Part shown: one piece after another, positions 9,521 to 16,711 of the stretch
Layout of the letters: the number at the start of each line of letters is the position of its first letter
Position numbering within the stretch: position 1 is the stretch's first letter
From: an uncultured Rhodospira sp.
GTDB lineage: Bacteria > Pseudomonadota > Alphaproteobacteria > Rhodospirillales > Rhodospirillaceae
Direction: 5' to 3'
Assembly (NCBI RefSeq): GCF_937138205.1
Contig: NZ_CAKZOT010000041.1
Span: 1-32,747, forward strand
DNA: 32,747 bases
The notes under the pieces: model-generated
What the model was told of the DNA's origin: nothing
The model's input: the letters and a program-made list of their open reading frames with translations, nothing else
The model's database searches: none
Position numbers and translations under genes: made by a program

Positions 9521-9727
9521 ATGGCCAACGAGACCGCCGCGCCCGCCGGTGCCCAGGTCCGGGTGACCCAGGTGCGCAGCCCCATCGGCCGCAAGGCCGA
9601 CCAGCGCGCCACCCTGATCGGGCTGGGCCTGAACAAGATGCACCGCTCGCGCGTTTTGGCGGACACACCGTCTGTGCGCGGCTTGATCCGCAAGGTCGAG
9701 CACCTGCTGAAGGTGGAGCCGGTCTGA
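9521..9727 (+). CDS. rpmD: 50S ribosomal protein L30
   Basis: L30 is a small 50S protein. The 68-residue product has the core [20 protein letters not shown] and [21 protein letters not shown], then [11 protein letters not shown]. An N-terminal Ala/Pro stretch of about ten residues precedes the core. It starts 6 nt after rpsE, in the standard order between rpsE and rplO. Confidence 0.96.
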   Translation: MANETAAPAGAQVRVTQVRSPIGRKADQRATLIGLGLNKMHRSRVLADTPSVRGLIRKVEHLLKVEPV

Positions 9728-9776
9728 TCGGACCGGCCCCATTCGCGCGACCGTTTGCGAGAGGGATTCTGCGACC

Positions 9777-10265
9777 ATGAAACTGAACGACCTGCGTGAC
9801 AATCCGGGCGCGACCAAGACGCGCAAGCGGATCGGTCGCGGCATCGGCTCCGGCACCGGCAAGACCTCTGGAAAGGGGCAGAAGGGGCAGAAGTCGCGCA
9901 CCGGTGTCTCCATCAAGGGCTTCGAGGGCGGCCAGATGCCGCTCTACCGGCGCCTGCCGAAGCGTGGCTTCACCAACGCCCGGTTCAAAAAGACGTTCTC
10001 CGAGGTCAACCTCGGCCGCCTCCAAAAAGCCATCGACGCCGGCAAACTGGACGCCAGCCAGCCGATCGACGAGGCCAAGCTGGTCGAGGCCGGTTTGGTT
10101 GGCCGGGTGCTGGACGGCGTGCGCCTCCTGGCCGATGGCGACTTGACCAGCGCCGTGACGATCACCGTCACCGGCGCGTCGGCCAAGGCGCGCGAGGTGG
10201 TCGAGGCGAAGGGCGGGACGGTGACCGTGACCGGCCTGACCGGTCCGGCCCCGGCGGAGGCGTAA
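9777..10265 (+). CDS. rplO: 50S ribosomal protein L15
   Basis: L15 is a late-assembly 50S protein. The 162-residue product begins [14 protein letters not shown] and has the Gly/Lys-rich segment [20 protein letters not shown] at residues 22-41, then [17 protein letters not shown], both diagnostic. The C-terminal half ([18 protein letters not shown]) is also conserved. secY follows after 170 nt. Confidence 0.97.
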   Translation: MKLNDLRDNPGATKTRKRIGRGIGSGTGKTSGKGQKGQKSRTGVSIKGFEGGQMPLYRRLPKRGFTNARFKKTFSEVNLGRLQKAIDAGKLDASQPIDEAKLVEAGLVGRVLDGVRLLADGDLTSAVTITVTGASAKAREVVEAKGGTVTVTGLTGPAPAEA

Positions 10266-10435
10266 TCCGGCGGCGGCGCGTCGTGTCGGGGGCCGGGGGT
10301 CCGGGTCCCGCCGGGGCTTGCGCCGCCGGCCCGAAGCGGGTGTAATCCCCGCCCTCACGCATCAGGCATGGACAGGGCGCGGGTCGGGCAGGGACCGGCG
10401 CAGGGTCGCGCCGCCCGCGGATTTGGGAGAAGAAC

Positions 10436-11878
10436 ATGGCGTCCGCCGCCGAACAACTCGCCGCCAATCTGAACTTTGGGGTCCTCGCGAAGGCCACCGA
10501 ACTGCAGAAGCGCATCTGGTTCACGCTGGGTGCGCTCATCGTTTATCGGCTGGGAACCTACATTCCGCTGCCCGGTATCGATCCGGCGGGGCTGGAGGCG
10601 TTCTTCGAGCAGCAGGGCGGCGGCATCCTCGGCATGTTCGACATGTTCGCCGGCGGCGCGTTGTCGCGCATGACCATTTTCGCGCTGAACATCATGCCGT
10701 ACATCTCGGCGTCCATCATCATGCAGTTGATGACGGCGATCAGTCCGAGCATGGAACAGCTCAAGAAGGAAGGCGAATCGGGGCGCAAGAAGATCAACCA
10801 ATACACGCGCTACCTGACAGTCTTCATCACCGCGTTGCAGGCCTATGGCGTGGCCATCGGCCTGGAAAGCGCCTCGTCCGGCGGCGTGGCGGCGGTCATC
10901 GACCCCGGGTGGTTCTTCCGCTTCACCACCGTGATCACCCTGGTGGGCGGCACGCTGTTCCTGATGTGGCTGGGCGAGCAGATCACGGCGCGCGGCGTCG
11001 GCAACGGGATCTCGCTGATCATCTTCGCGGGCATCGTGGCCAACCTGCCGTTGGCCCTGGCCAGTACCCTGGAACTGGGCCGCACGGGCGCCCTGTCGGC
11101 GGTGGTCATCGTCGGCCTGCTGGTGATGGCCGTGGCCGTGATCGCGTTCATCGTGTTCATCGAGCGGGCTCAGCGGCGCATCCTGGTGCAGTATCCAAAG
11201 CGCCAGCGCGGCAACAAGATGTTCGGCGGCGAGAGTTCGCACCTGCCGCTGAAGATCAACACGCCTGGCGTGATCCCGCCCATCTTCGCCAGCTCGCTGC
11301 TTCTGCTGCCCGTGACCATCGCCAACTTCGGCGGCGCGACCGGGGGCGGGGCGGCCGCCAACACCGCCGCCGCCGAGACGGACGCGGGCGGCGCGGCCGG
11401 CGAAGGCTGGATGGGCGTGCTCAATCAGGTCATGGAGACGGCCGGGTCCTTCGTGACGGATCTGCTGCCCCTGCTTGGCCACGGCCAGCCCCTGTACATG
11501 GCGCTCTACGCCGGCCTCATCATCTTCTTCGCGTTCTTCTACACGGCGGTCGTCTTCAATCCGGAGGATACCGCCGATAACCTGAAGAAGTACGGCGGCT
11601 TCGTGCCGGGCATCCGGCCGGGCAAGAACACGGCGGAGTACCTGGACTACGTGCTGACGCGGTTGACGGCGGTGGGGGCGTTGTACCTGGTGGCGATCTC
11701 CGTCATGCCTGAATATCTGATCGCCGAGGTGGGCGTGCCGTTCTACTTCGGCGGCACCAGCCTGCTGATCGTGGTGACCGTCACCATGGACACGGTGGCG
11801 CAGATCCAGAGTCACCTGTTGGCCCATCAGTACGAGGGCCTGATCAAGAAATCCAAGTTGAGAGGGAAACGGGGATGA
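10436..11878 (+). CDS. secY: Sec translocon channel subunit SecY
   Basis: SecY forms the protein-conducting channel of the inner membrane with SecE and SecG. The 480-residue product has about ten hydrophobic helices. Conserved parts are YRLGTYIPLPGID (residues 36-48), MPYISASIIMQL, the cytosolic loop IERAQRRILVQYPKRQ and NPEDTADNLKKYGGFVPGIRPG. It is about 35 residues longer than usual. The excess is mainly an Ala/Gly-rich insert at about residues 299-325, in the predicted periplasmic stretch before the helix that begins LYMALYAGL. The binding site is GGGAGAAGAAC. Its TGA overlaps the adk start (ATGA). Confidence 0.97.
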   Translation: MASAAEQLAANLNFGVLAKATELQKRIWFTLGALIVYRLGTYIPLPGIDPAGLEAFFEQQGGGILGMFDMFAGGALSRMTIFALNIMPYISASIIMQLMTAISPSMEQLKKEGESGRKKINQYTRYLTVFITALQAYGVAIGLESASSGGVAAVIDPGWFFRFTTVITLVGGTLFLMWLGEQITARGVGNGISLIIFAGIVANLPLALASTLELGRTGALSAVVIVGLLVMAVAVIAFIVFIERAQRRILVQYPKRQRGNKMFGGESSHLPLKINTPGVIPPIFASSLLLLPVTIANFGGATGGGAAANTAAAETDAGGAAGEGWMGVLNQVMETAGSFVTDLLPLLGHGQPLYMALYAGLIIFFAFFYTAVVFNPEDTADNLKKYGGFVPGIRPGKNTAEYLDYVLTRLTAVGALYLVAISVMPEYLIAEVGVPFYFGGTSLLIVVTVTMDTVAQIQSHLLAHQYEGLIKKSKLRGKRG

Positions 11879-12537
11879 GCGAGGCGCGTCGGATCGTCCT
11901 GTTGGGCCCGCCGGGCGGAGGCAAGGGGACCCAGGCGAAGCGGTTGGAGACCAAGCACGGGTGGTGTCAGCTCTCGACCGGAGACATCCTGCGCAAGGCC
12001 ATCGCCGACGGCACGCCCCTGGGCCAGCGTGTGAAGGCCATCCTTGATGCCGGCAAGCTGGTCTCCGACGACGAGATCATGGGGGTGATCGGCGAACGGC
12101 TGGAACAGCCCGATTGCGCCGCCAACGGTTTCATTCTGGATGGGGTGCCGCGCACGCTCGGTCAGGCCGAGGCGCTGGAACGCCTCCTGGCCGAGAAGGG
12201 CACGCCCCTGGACGCGGTCGTCGAGGTGCGGGTGCCGGACGAGATGCTGATGGAACGGATCACCGGCCGGTTCTTCTGTGCCGCGTGCAAGGCCAACTAC
12301 CACGACAGTTTCCACCGCCCGAAGGTGGAAGGCGTGTGCGATCATTGCGGCAGCACGGAGTTCATTCGCCGGTCAGACGACTCGCCAGAGACGGTCAAGG
12401 ATCGGCTCGCGTCCTACCACGAACAGACGGAACCGTTGCTTCCGTTTTACGAGGAACGCGGGCTCCTGAAGCTGGTCGACGGGACCCGGAGCATGGACGA
12501 GGTGACCGCCGAGATGGAGCGGGTCCTGGGTGTGTAG
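11875..12537 (+). CDS. adk: Adenylate kinase, zinc-LID type
   Basis: Adenylate kinase catalyses ATP + AMP = 2 ADP in the cytosol. The 220-residue product has the P-loop GPPGGGKGT at residues 11-19. The AMP-site motif reads DGVPRT at 89-94, with Val in place of the usual Phe. The long LID contains four cysteines (135, 138, 155, 158) as CxxC...CxxC, expected to bind structural zinc. The start overlaps the secY stop by 4 nt, giving coupled translation. Position after secY is standard. Confidence 0.97.
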   Translation: MSEARRIVLLGPPGGGKGTQAKRLETKHGWCQLSTGDILRKAIADGTPLGQRVKAILDAGKLVSDDEIMGVIGERLEQPDCAANGFILDGVPRTLGQAEALERLLAEKGTPLDAVVEVRVPDEMLMERITGRFFCAACKANYHDSFHRPKVEGVCDHCGSTEFIRRSDDSPETVKDRLASYHEQTEPLLPFYEERGLLKLVDGTRSMDEVTAEMERVLGV

Positions 12538-12580
12538 GTCGGGGCCTGTAGACTCGGGCGCGTCCGGCGTGACTCAGTGG

Positions 12581-12608
12581 TTGACAGGGGGCTTCGGCTT
12601 TCTATAAT
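12581..12608 (+). promoter_or_regulatory. Consensus sigma70 promoter for the alpha cluster
   Basis: A perfect -35 box TTGACA (12581-12586) and a perfect -10 box TATAAT (12603-12608) are separated by 16 bp. Transcription would start near 12615, leaving a leader of about 100 nt before rpsM. It lies 44 bp after adk in a non-coding gap, so rpsM-rpsK-rpoA-rplQ can be expressed independently of the upstream clusters. Consensus at all 12 hexamer bases is rare in GC-rich alphaproteobacteria. Confidence 0.85.
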
Positions 12609-12656
12609 GCGCGCCCTTGGCGGTTGCCGTTGCCCCGGGACAGTCTTTGTTGTTTT

Positions 12657-12683
12657 CGGCCCCACCATTGACGGGCGGGGCCG
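12657..12683 (+). promoter_or_regulatory. Leader hairpin before rpsM, possible attenuator
   Basis: CGGCCCC (12657-12663) is the exact reverse complement of GGGGCCG (12677-12683), with a 13-nt loop. The stem is followed by GGGCTTTCGTTTGTT. It lies between the promoter and rpsM, within the predicted leader. It could be a weak terminator acting on read-through from adk and on the new transcript, or a ribosomal-protein binding site. Which of these applies is inference. Confidence 0.45.
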
Positions 12684-12716
12684 GGCTTTCGTTTGTTGGA
12701 TTGAGGAGAGCGGACC

Positions 12717-13085
12717 TTGGCACGAATTGCGGGTGTGAATGTTCCGAGCGGAAAGCCCGTCGGCGTCGCGTTGACGTACATTTACGGGATCGGCCGCACC
12801 AAGGCCAGCCAGATTTGTACAAGCCTGGGGGTCGACTGGGGGCGTCGGGTCAACGATCTGGGCGAGGATGAGATCCAGCGCATCCGTGAGCTGATCGACA
12901 ACGACTACAAGGTCGAGGGCGACCTGCGGCGCGAGACGGCCATGAACATCAAGCGGTTGATGGACCTGGGCTGCTATCGCGGCCTGCGTCACCGCAAGGG
13001 GCTGCCGGTGCGGGGCCAGCGCACGCACACCAACGCGCGCACGCGTAAAGGCCCGGCCAAGCCGATCGCCGGCAAGAAGAAGTAG
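12717..13085 (+). CDS. rpsM: 30S ribosomal protein S13 (TTG start)
   Basis: S13 is a 30S head protein bridging to the 50S and touching P-site tRNA. The 122-residue product reads [20 protein letters not shown] after the initiator, then YGIGRTKA and the C-terminal [20 protein letters not shown], all diagnostic. The start codon is TTG at 12717, preceded by TTGAGGAGAGCGGACC. No in-frame ATG would keep the conserved N-terminus. First gene of the alpha cluster. Confidence 0.97.
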   Translation: MARIAGVNVPSGKPVGVALTYIYGIGRTKASQICTSLGVDWGRRVNDLGEDEIQRIRELIDNDYKVEGDLRRETAMNIKRLMDLGCYRGLRHRKGLPVRGQRTHTNARTRKGPAKPIAGKKK

Positions 13086-13269
13086 AAGTAAGAACCCGTC
13101 ATTGGGGGCGGCATCCGGGGCGGCTTCGCGGTCGGCTTGGACCGTCTGGCGGGCATTCGCGGTGGCCTTACTGGCGTCCGGCGGATGACGCGCCACGTGG
13201 CCAGCCCCCGCGTTTTTAGCACTCCCCATCGCACGTCGTTAGCGACGCATCCGAAGACAGGACAGGGTC

Positions 13270-13659
13270 ATGGCCAAACCAGCAGCGAGGCCGAAGCGCC
13301 GCGAACGGAAGAACATCACCTCCGGCATCGCGCACGTGAACGCCAGCTTCAACAACACCAAAGTCACCATCACGGACGTTCAGGGCAATGCCATTTCCTG
13401 GTCGTCGTCCGGCTCCCAGGGCTTCAAGGGGTCGCGCAAGTCGACGCCGTACGCCGCCCAGGTGGCCGCCGAGGATGCCGGCCGCAAGGCCCAGGAACAC
13501 GGCATGAAGACCCTTGAGGTCCAGGTCAAGGGGCCGGGATCGGGCCGCGAATCGGCCTTGCGCGCCCTGCAGGCCGTGGGCTTCACGGTGTCCGCCATTC
13601 GTGACGTGACGCCGATTCCGCACAACGGGTGCCGCCCGCGCAAGCGGCGTCGCGTCTAG
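13270..13659 (+). CDS. rpsK: 30S ribosomal protein S11
   Basis: S11 lines the mRNA path on the 30S platform. The 129-residue product contains [39 protein letters not shown] and the C-terminal [19 protein letters not shown]. Length matches the family. A 184-nt spacer separates it from rpsM, unusually wide; the spacer shows only a small CGTCG/CGACG hairpin (13234-13247) and no gene. Confidence 0.98.
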   Translation: MAKPAARPKRRERKNITSGIAHVNASFNNTKVTITDVQGNAISWSSSGSQGFKGSRKSTPYAAQVAAEDAGRKAQEHGMKTLEVQVKGPGSGRESALRALQAVGFTVSAIRDVTPIPHNGCRPRKRRRV

Positions 13660-13880
13660 GCTTCGGACCACCGGGATCAGGGGCCGCGCGCCCGTCCGCG
13701 CGTGCCGGCCTTCGCGATGCGGGATCCCGCCGCAGGTCCGGCGCGGATCCCGTCCGATGTGCATTCGGGTCTCGGCCGTCCCGTGTCGCCCCGGAGAACG
13801 CCGCCCCGCCCCGCCGCCCCAAGGGTGTCCGCCGTCGCGCATCCGCCTTTGCCCGCTCACTCCGCTCGCAGGAAACCGCC

Positions 13881-14903
13881 ATGTCGTTGATCCAGAAAAA
13901 CTGGCAGGAGTTGATCAAGCCCAACAAGCTCAACGTCCAGCCGGGGGCCGATCCGCGCCGCCTCGCCACGGTCGTGGCCGAGCCGCTGGAACGCGGGTTC
14001 GGCATCACCCTGGGCAGCGCGTTGCGTCGCGTGCTCCTGTCCTCGCTGCAGGGGGCGGCCGTGACGGCCATCCAGATCGAGGGCGTGCTGCACGAGTTCT
14101 CGTCGATCCCCGGCGTGCGCGAGGACGTCACCGACGTCATCCTGAACATCAAGGCCATCGCCGTGCGGATGCAGGTCGAAGGCGCGCGCCGCATGTCCCT
14201 GAAGGCCACCGGCCCGGGGCCCGTCACCGCCGGCCAGATCGAGACCAGCGCCGACATCGACATCATGAACCCCGACCTGGTGATCTGCCACCTGGACGAG
14301 GGCGCCACCCTGACGATGGAACTGACGGTCAGCACCGGCAAGGGCTATGTGCCCGGGCCGATGAACCGGCCGGAGGACTCGCCGATCGGCCTGATTCCCA
14401 TCGACGCGATCTTCAGTCCGGTGCGCCGGGTCTCCTACAAGGTCGAGAACACCCGCGTCGGTCAGGTGACCGACTTCGACAAGCTGTCGATGCAGGTCGA
14501 GACCGACGGCTCCATCGCCCCCGACGACGCCGTGGCGCTGGCGGCGCGGATCCTTCAGGACCAGTTGCAGCTCTTCATCAACTTCGACGAGCCGCAGATG
14601 GCGCCGATGGAGCGCGAGGACGAGGATCTGCCGTTCAACAAGAACCTGTTGCGCAAGGTCGACGAGCTGGAACTGTCGGTGCGCTCGGCCAACTGCCTGA
14701 AGAACGACAACATCATCTACATCGGCGATCTGGTGCAGAAGACCGAGGCGGAGATGCTGCGGACCCCGAACTTCGGCCGCAAGTCGCTGAACGAGATCAA
14801 GGAGGTGCTCTCCCAGATGGGCCTGCACCTGGGCATGGAAATCCCCAACTGGCCGCCGGAGAACATCGAGGACCTGGCGAAGAAGCTGGAAGAGCCGTAC
14901 TGA
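13881..14903 (+). CDS. rpoA: RNA polymerase alpha subunit
   Basis: The alpha dimer scaffolds RNA polymerase assembly and its C-terminal domain contacts UP elements and activators. The start at 13881 gives [17 protein letters not shown] and 340 residues, the usual length. The N-terminal domain shows [22 protein letters not shown] reduced to its core ([12 protein letters not shown]), and [12 protein letters not shown]. The C-terminal domain shows [15 protein letters not shown] and [15 protein letters not shown] 221-nt spacer without visible gene precedes it. Confidence 0.98.
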   Translation: MSLIQKNWQELIKPNKLNVQPGADPRRLATVVAEPLERGFGITLGSALRRVLLSSLQGAAVTAIQIEGVLHEFSSIPGVREDVTDVILNIKAIAVRMQVEGARRMSLKATGPGPVTAGQIETSADIDIMNPDLVICHLDEGATLTMELTVSTGKGYVPGPMNRPEDSPIGLIPIDAIFSPVRRVSYKVENTRVGQVTDFDKLSMQVETDGSIAPDDAVALAARILQDQLQLFINFDEPQMAPMEREDEDLPFNKNLLRKVDELELSVRSANCLKNDNIIYIGDLVQKTEAEMLRTPNFGRKSLNEIKEVLSQMGLHLGMEIPNWPPENIEDLAKKLEEPY

Positions 14904-15041
14904 TTTCAGGTTCGCTTTTAGGCCCACCCCGGGCCACCCCCGCCAAGTCATCGCGCCGCGCCGGTTCCCCTGGGCGGCGGGTGGTGGCGGGTCCCGTGAT
15001 CCGCTTCGCGCGCGAAGCCCAGACGTGAAAGGAGCCGCCCC

Positions 15042-15467
15042 ATGCGACACGGCATGGCGCACCGCAAGTTCAGCCGCACCAAGAGCCACCGCAAGGCGAT
15101 GTTCGCCAACATGGCCCTGTCGCTGCTCAAGCACGAGCAGATCACGACCACGCTGCCCAAGGCCAAGGAACTGCGGCCGGTGGCCGAAAAGCTCATCACG
15201 CTGGGCAAGCGCGGCGACCTGCACGCCCGCCGGCAGGCGTTTTCCGCCATCCGCGACGAGGCGGTGGTGGCCAAACTGTTCTCGACCCTGGCCGATCGCT
15301 ACAAGTCCCGCCCGGGCGGCTACACCCGCGTGCTGAAGGCCGGCTTCCGCTACGGCGACGCGGCCCCCATGGCGGTTATCGAACTGGTGGACCGTGATCC
15401 CGACGCCAAGGCGACCGACGCCGGCCCGACCTGGGAAAACCGCGGCCAGGACGACGACGAGGAGTGA
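15042..15467 (+). CDS. rplQ: 50S ribosomal protein L17
   Basis: L17 is a 50S protein near the tunnel exit. The 141-residue product begins [20 protein letters not shown] and contains [19 protein letters not shown] and [20 protein letters not shown]. The binding site is GAAAGGAG. An acidic tail ending DDDEE is typical of alphaproteobacterial L17. It is the last gene of the block and is followed by a strong terminator. Confidence 0.98.
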   Translation: MRHGMAHRKFSRTKSHRKAMFANMALSLLKHEQITTTLPKAKELRPVAEKLITLGKRGDLHARRQAFSAIRDEAVVAKLFSTLADRYKSRPGGYTRVLKAGFRYGDAAPMAVIELVDRDPDAKATDAGPTWENRGQDDDEE

Positions 15468-15531
15468 GACTCCAGCGCCGGTGCGGCACTGTTGCCGCGC
15501 CGGTGCCTCTGTGCGAGGAACCGAAACGAAG

Positions 15532-15567
15532 GGGCCGCCTTGGCGAGAGGCGGCCCTTTCTTTCTTG
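15532..15567 (+). terminator. Intrinsic terminator after rplQ
   Basis: A perfect 9-bp GC stem, GGGCCGCCT (15532-15540) and AGGCGGCCC (15548-15556), encloses a 7-nt loop and is followed directly by TTTCTTTCTT. This is a classical Rho-independent terminator 65 nt after the rplQ stop, ending the ribosomal protein block. Confidence 0.92.
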
Positions 15568-15943
15568 CGTCTGTCCCAAAAATAGGGGTCGAACGGCGGC
15601 ACCTATCGTTTCCCGAGCGGGCACCTCCACCATCTGGTGGAGGCAGCGTAGGGGCGCAGCCTGGGTCGTTTCGGTATCGAGCCTGCCAGGGTCCACCGAA
15701 AGGATGGTTTGCATAAAATCCACCCAAAGGCGGATTGAGGGCAGGGCGTGTCTCTGGTAGTTGTTGAATCTGAATACAGCCAAAGTTTCTGGGTGTGCGT
15801 CTGGCCAAACCGGCGACGGGCGCATCTCACCTGAATGGCCCGATGTGCGGCGGTGCGTTGGGACGGCGTTCGGAAGACGAGACGGGGTCCAATGCCGACG
15901 GTGGCAAGGTTGGGCCGTACGCATGAAAACGGGGAGCAGTAAC
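15568..15943. other. Non-coding stretch with a perfect inverted repeat
   Basis: I see no convincing gene in these 376 bases. The clearest signal is CCTCCACCA (15624-15632) and TGGTGGAGG (15635-15643), perfect inverted 9-mers almost abutting. As a hairpin it gives 8 bp with loop ATCT. No T-run follows on either strand. The base composition falls toward the downstream VPLPA gene. It probably holds that gene's promoter, but no clear -35/-10 pair could be picked. Confidence 0.45.
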
Positions 15944-16606
15944 ATGAAAACCATGGTGGGATTGATGGCCGGTGCGGCCATGCTTGCGGGCGCATCCGTT
16001 GCCAACGCGGCGATGATCGACTTGGGCGATGCCAGCTTCAGCGGGCTGCATGGGTTGGAATCGGGCAGTGTTATTCTTGGCGATGGCGTCACATTGACCG
16101 TTACAGCGAAGTCTTCTTGGGATTTTATTCCGGGTTGGGGTCCCGTTGAACCGACGATCGATCATACTTCTGAGGGGTTGGGGGTGCTCAACAACGCATG
16201 GGAGGACCCGCAGGTTGATGGAGAATGGTCCAACGATTCCTTGCTTTTCGAGTTCAGCCGGGCTGTGAATCTTATCAACGTATGGTTCACGGCGAATAAC
16301 GAAGAGTCGTGCTTCTGGTTTTTCTGCTCCGATGAGACGAACGACGATTGGAATATCTATGTGAATGACGTGCTTGTAGCGGTGGATGATCCCCAAAACC
16401 CGTTTCCGTTTGGTAACGATGGAATTGGTGCGATCCGTTTCGAAGCGTTGGCCGACGGCGCGAGCGACGACTGGCGCGTGAGTCAGATCGAGTACGAGGT
16501 GCCCGCCGTCCCCCTTCCCGCCGCCGTGTGGTTCATGCTGACGGCGCTGGGCGGCTTGGCGGGTAGCCGGTGGCTCAAGAAGGGCGCCAAGGCGGCCGCC
16601 GCCTGA
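15944..16606 (+). CDS. Secreted VPLPA-CTERM domain protein
   Basis: The 220-residue product has a signal peptide (MKTMVGLMAGAAMLAGASVANA, cut after Ala-Asn-Ala about residue 22), a mature acidic, aromatic region, and a C-terminal sorting signal. That signal starts VPLPAAVWFML, continues as a hydrophobic helix and ends in a Lys/Arg cluster, as in the VPLPA-CTERM family processed by exosortases. Two Cys near CFWFFC could form a disulfide. The start at 15944 has GGGGAG 7 nt upstream; an in-frame ATG at 15923 is possible. Codons are less GC-rich than neighbours: two 60-base lines counted by eye give 55% and 45%, which hints at transfer or recent acquisition. The mature function is unknown. No exosortase gene is in the window. 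Confidence 0.88.
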   Translation: MKTMVGLMAGAAMLAGASVANAAMIDLGDASFSGLHGLESGSVILGDGVTLTVTAKSSWDFIPGWGPVEPTIDHTSEGLGVLNNAWEDPQVDGEWSNDSLLFEFSRAVNLINVWFTANNEESCFWFFCSDETNDDWNIYVNDVLVAVDDPQNPFPFGNDGIGAIRFEALADGASDDWRVSQIEYEVPAVPLPAAVWFMLTALGGLAGSRWLKKGAKAAAA

Positions 16607-16657
16607 AGGCGGGGTTTCCTTCGAGGCCGTTGTCCACGATGAGTGCACGATGACCGA

Positions 16658-16687
16658 CGGGCGGGTCCGGGATGACGGATCCGCCCG
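16658..16687. terminator. Hairpin between convergent genes
   Basis: Arms CGGGCGGGTCC (16658-16668) and GGATCCGCCCG (16677-16687) pair over 11 bp with one G-U wobble around an 8-nt loop. The hairpin lies between the 3' ends of the VPLPA gene and the minus-strand Sel1 gene, where a bidirectional terminator is expected. It lacks a T-run, so the call is tentative. Confidence 0.45.
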
Positions 16688-16711
16688 GTGCGTGTCGCCC
16701 CTGCCAACGCG

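Noticed and set aside
12538-15467. Missing rpsD, rpmJ and infA in the spc/alpha clusters
   Set aside because: In alphaproteobacteria these genes are normally found elsewhere, so their absence is not unusual.
13857-15602. A 581-codon minus-strand open frame over rpoA and rplQ
   Set aside because: Antisense shadow of two certain genes; no family pattern and no binding site.
15745-15775. Possible sigma54 -24/-12 promoter upstream of the VPLPA gene
   Set aside because: A GG is present but the required GC at the right spacing is not.
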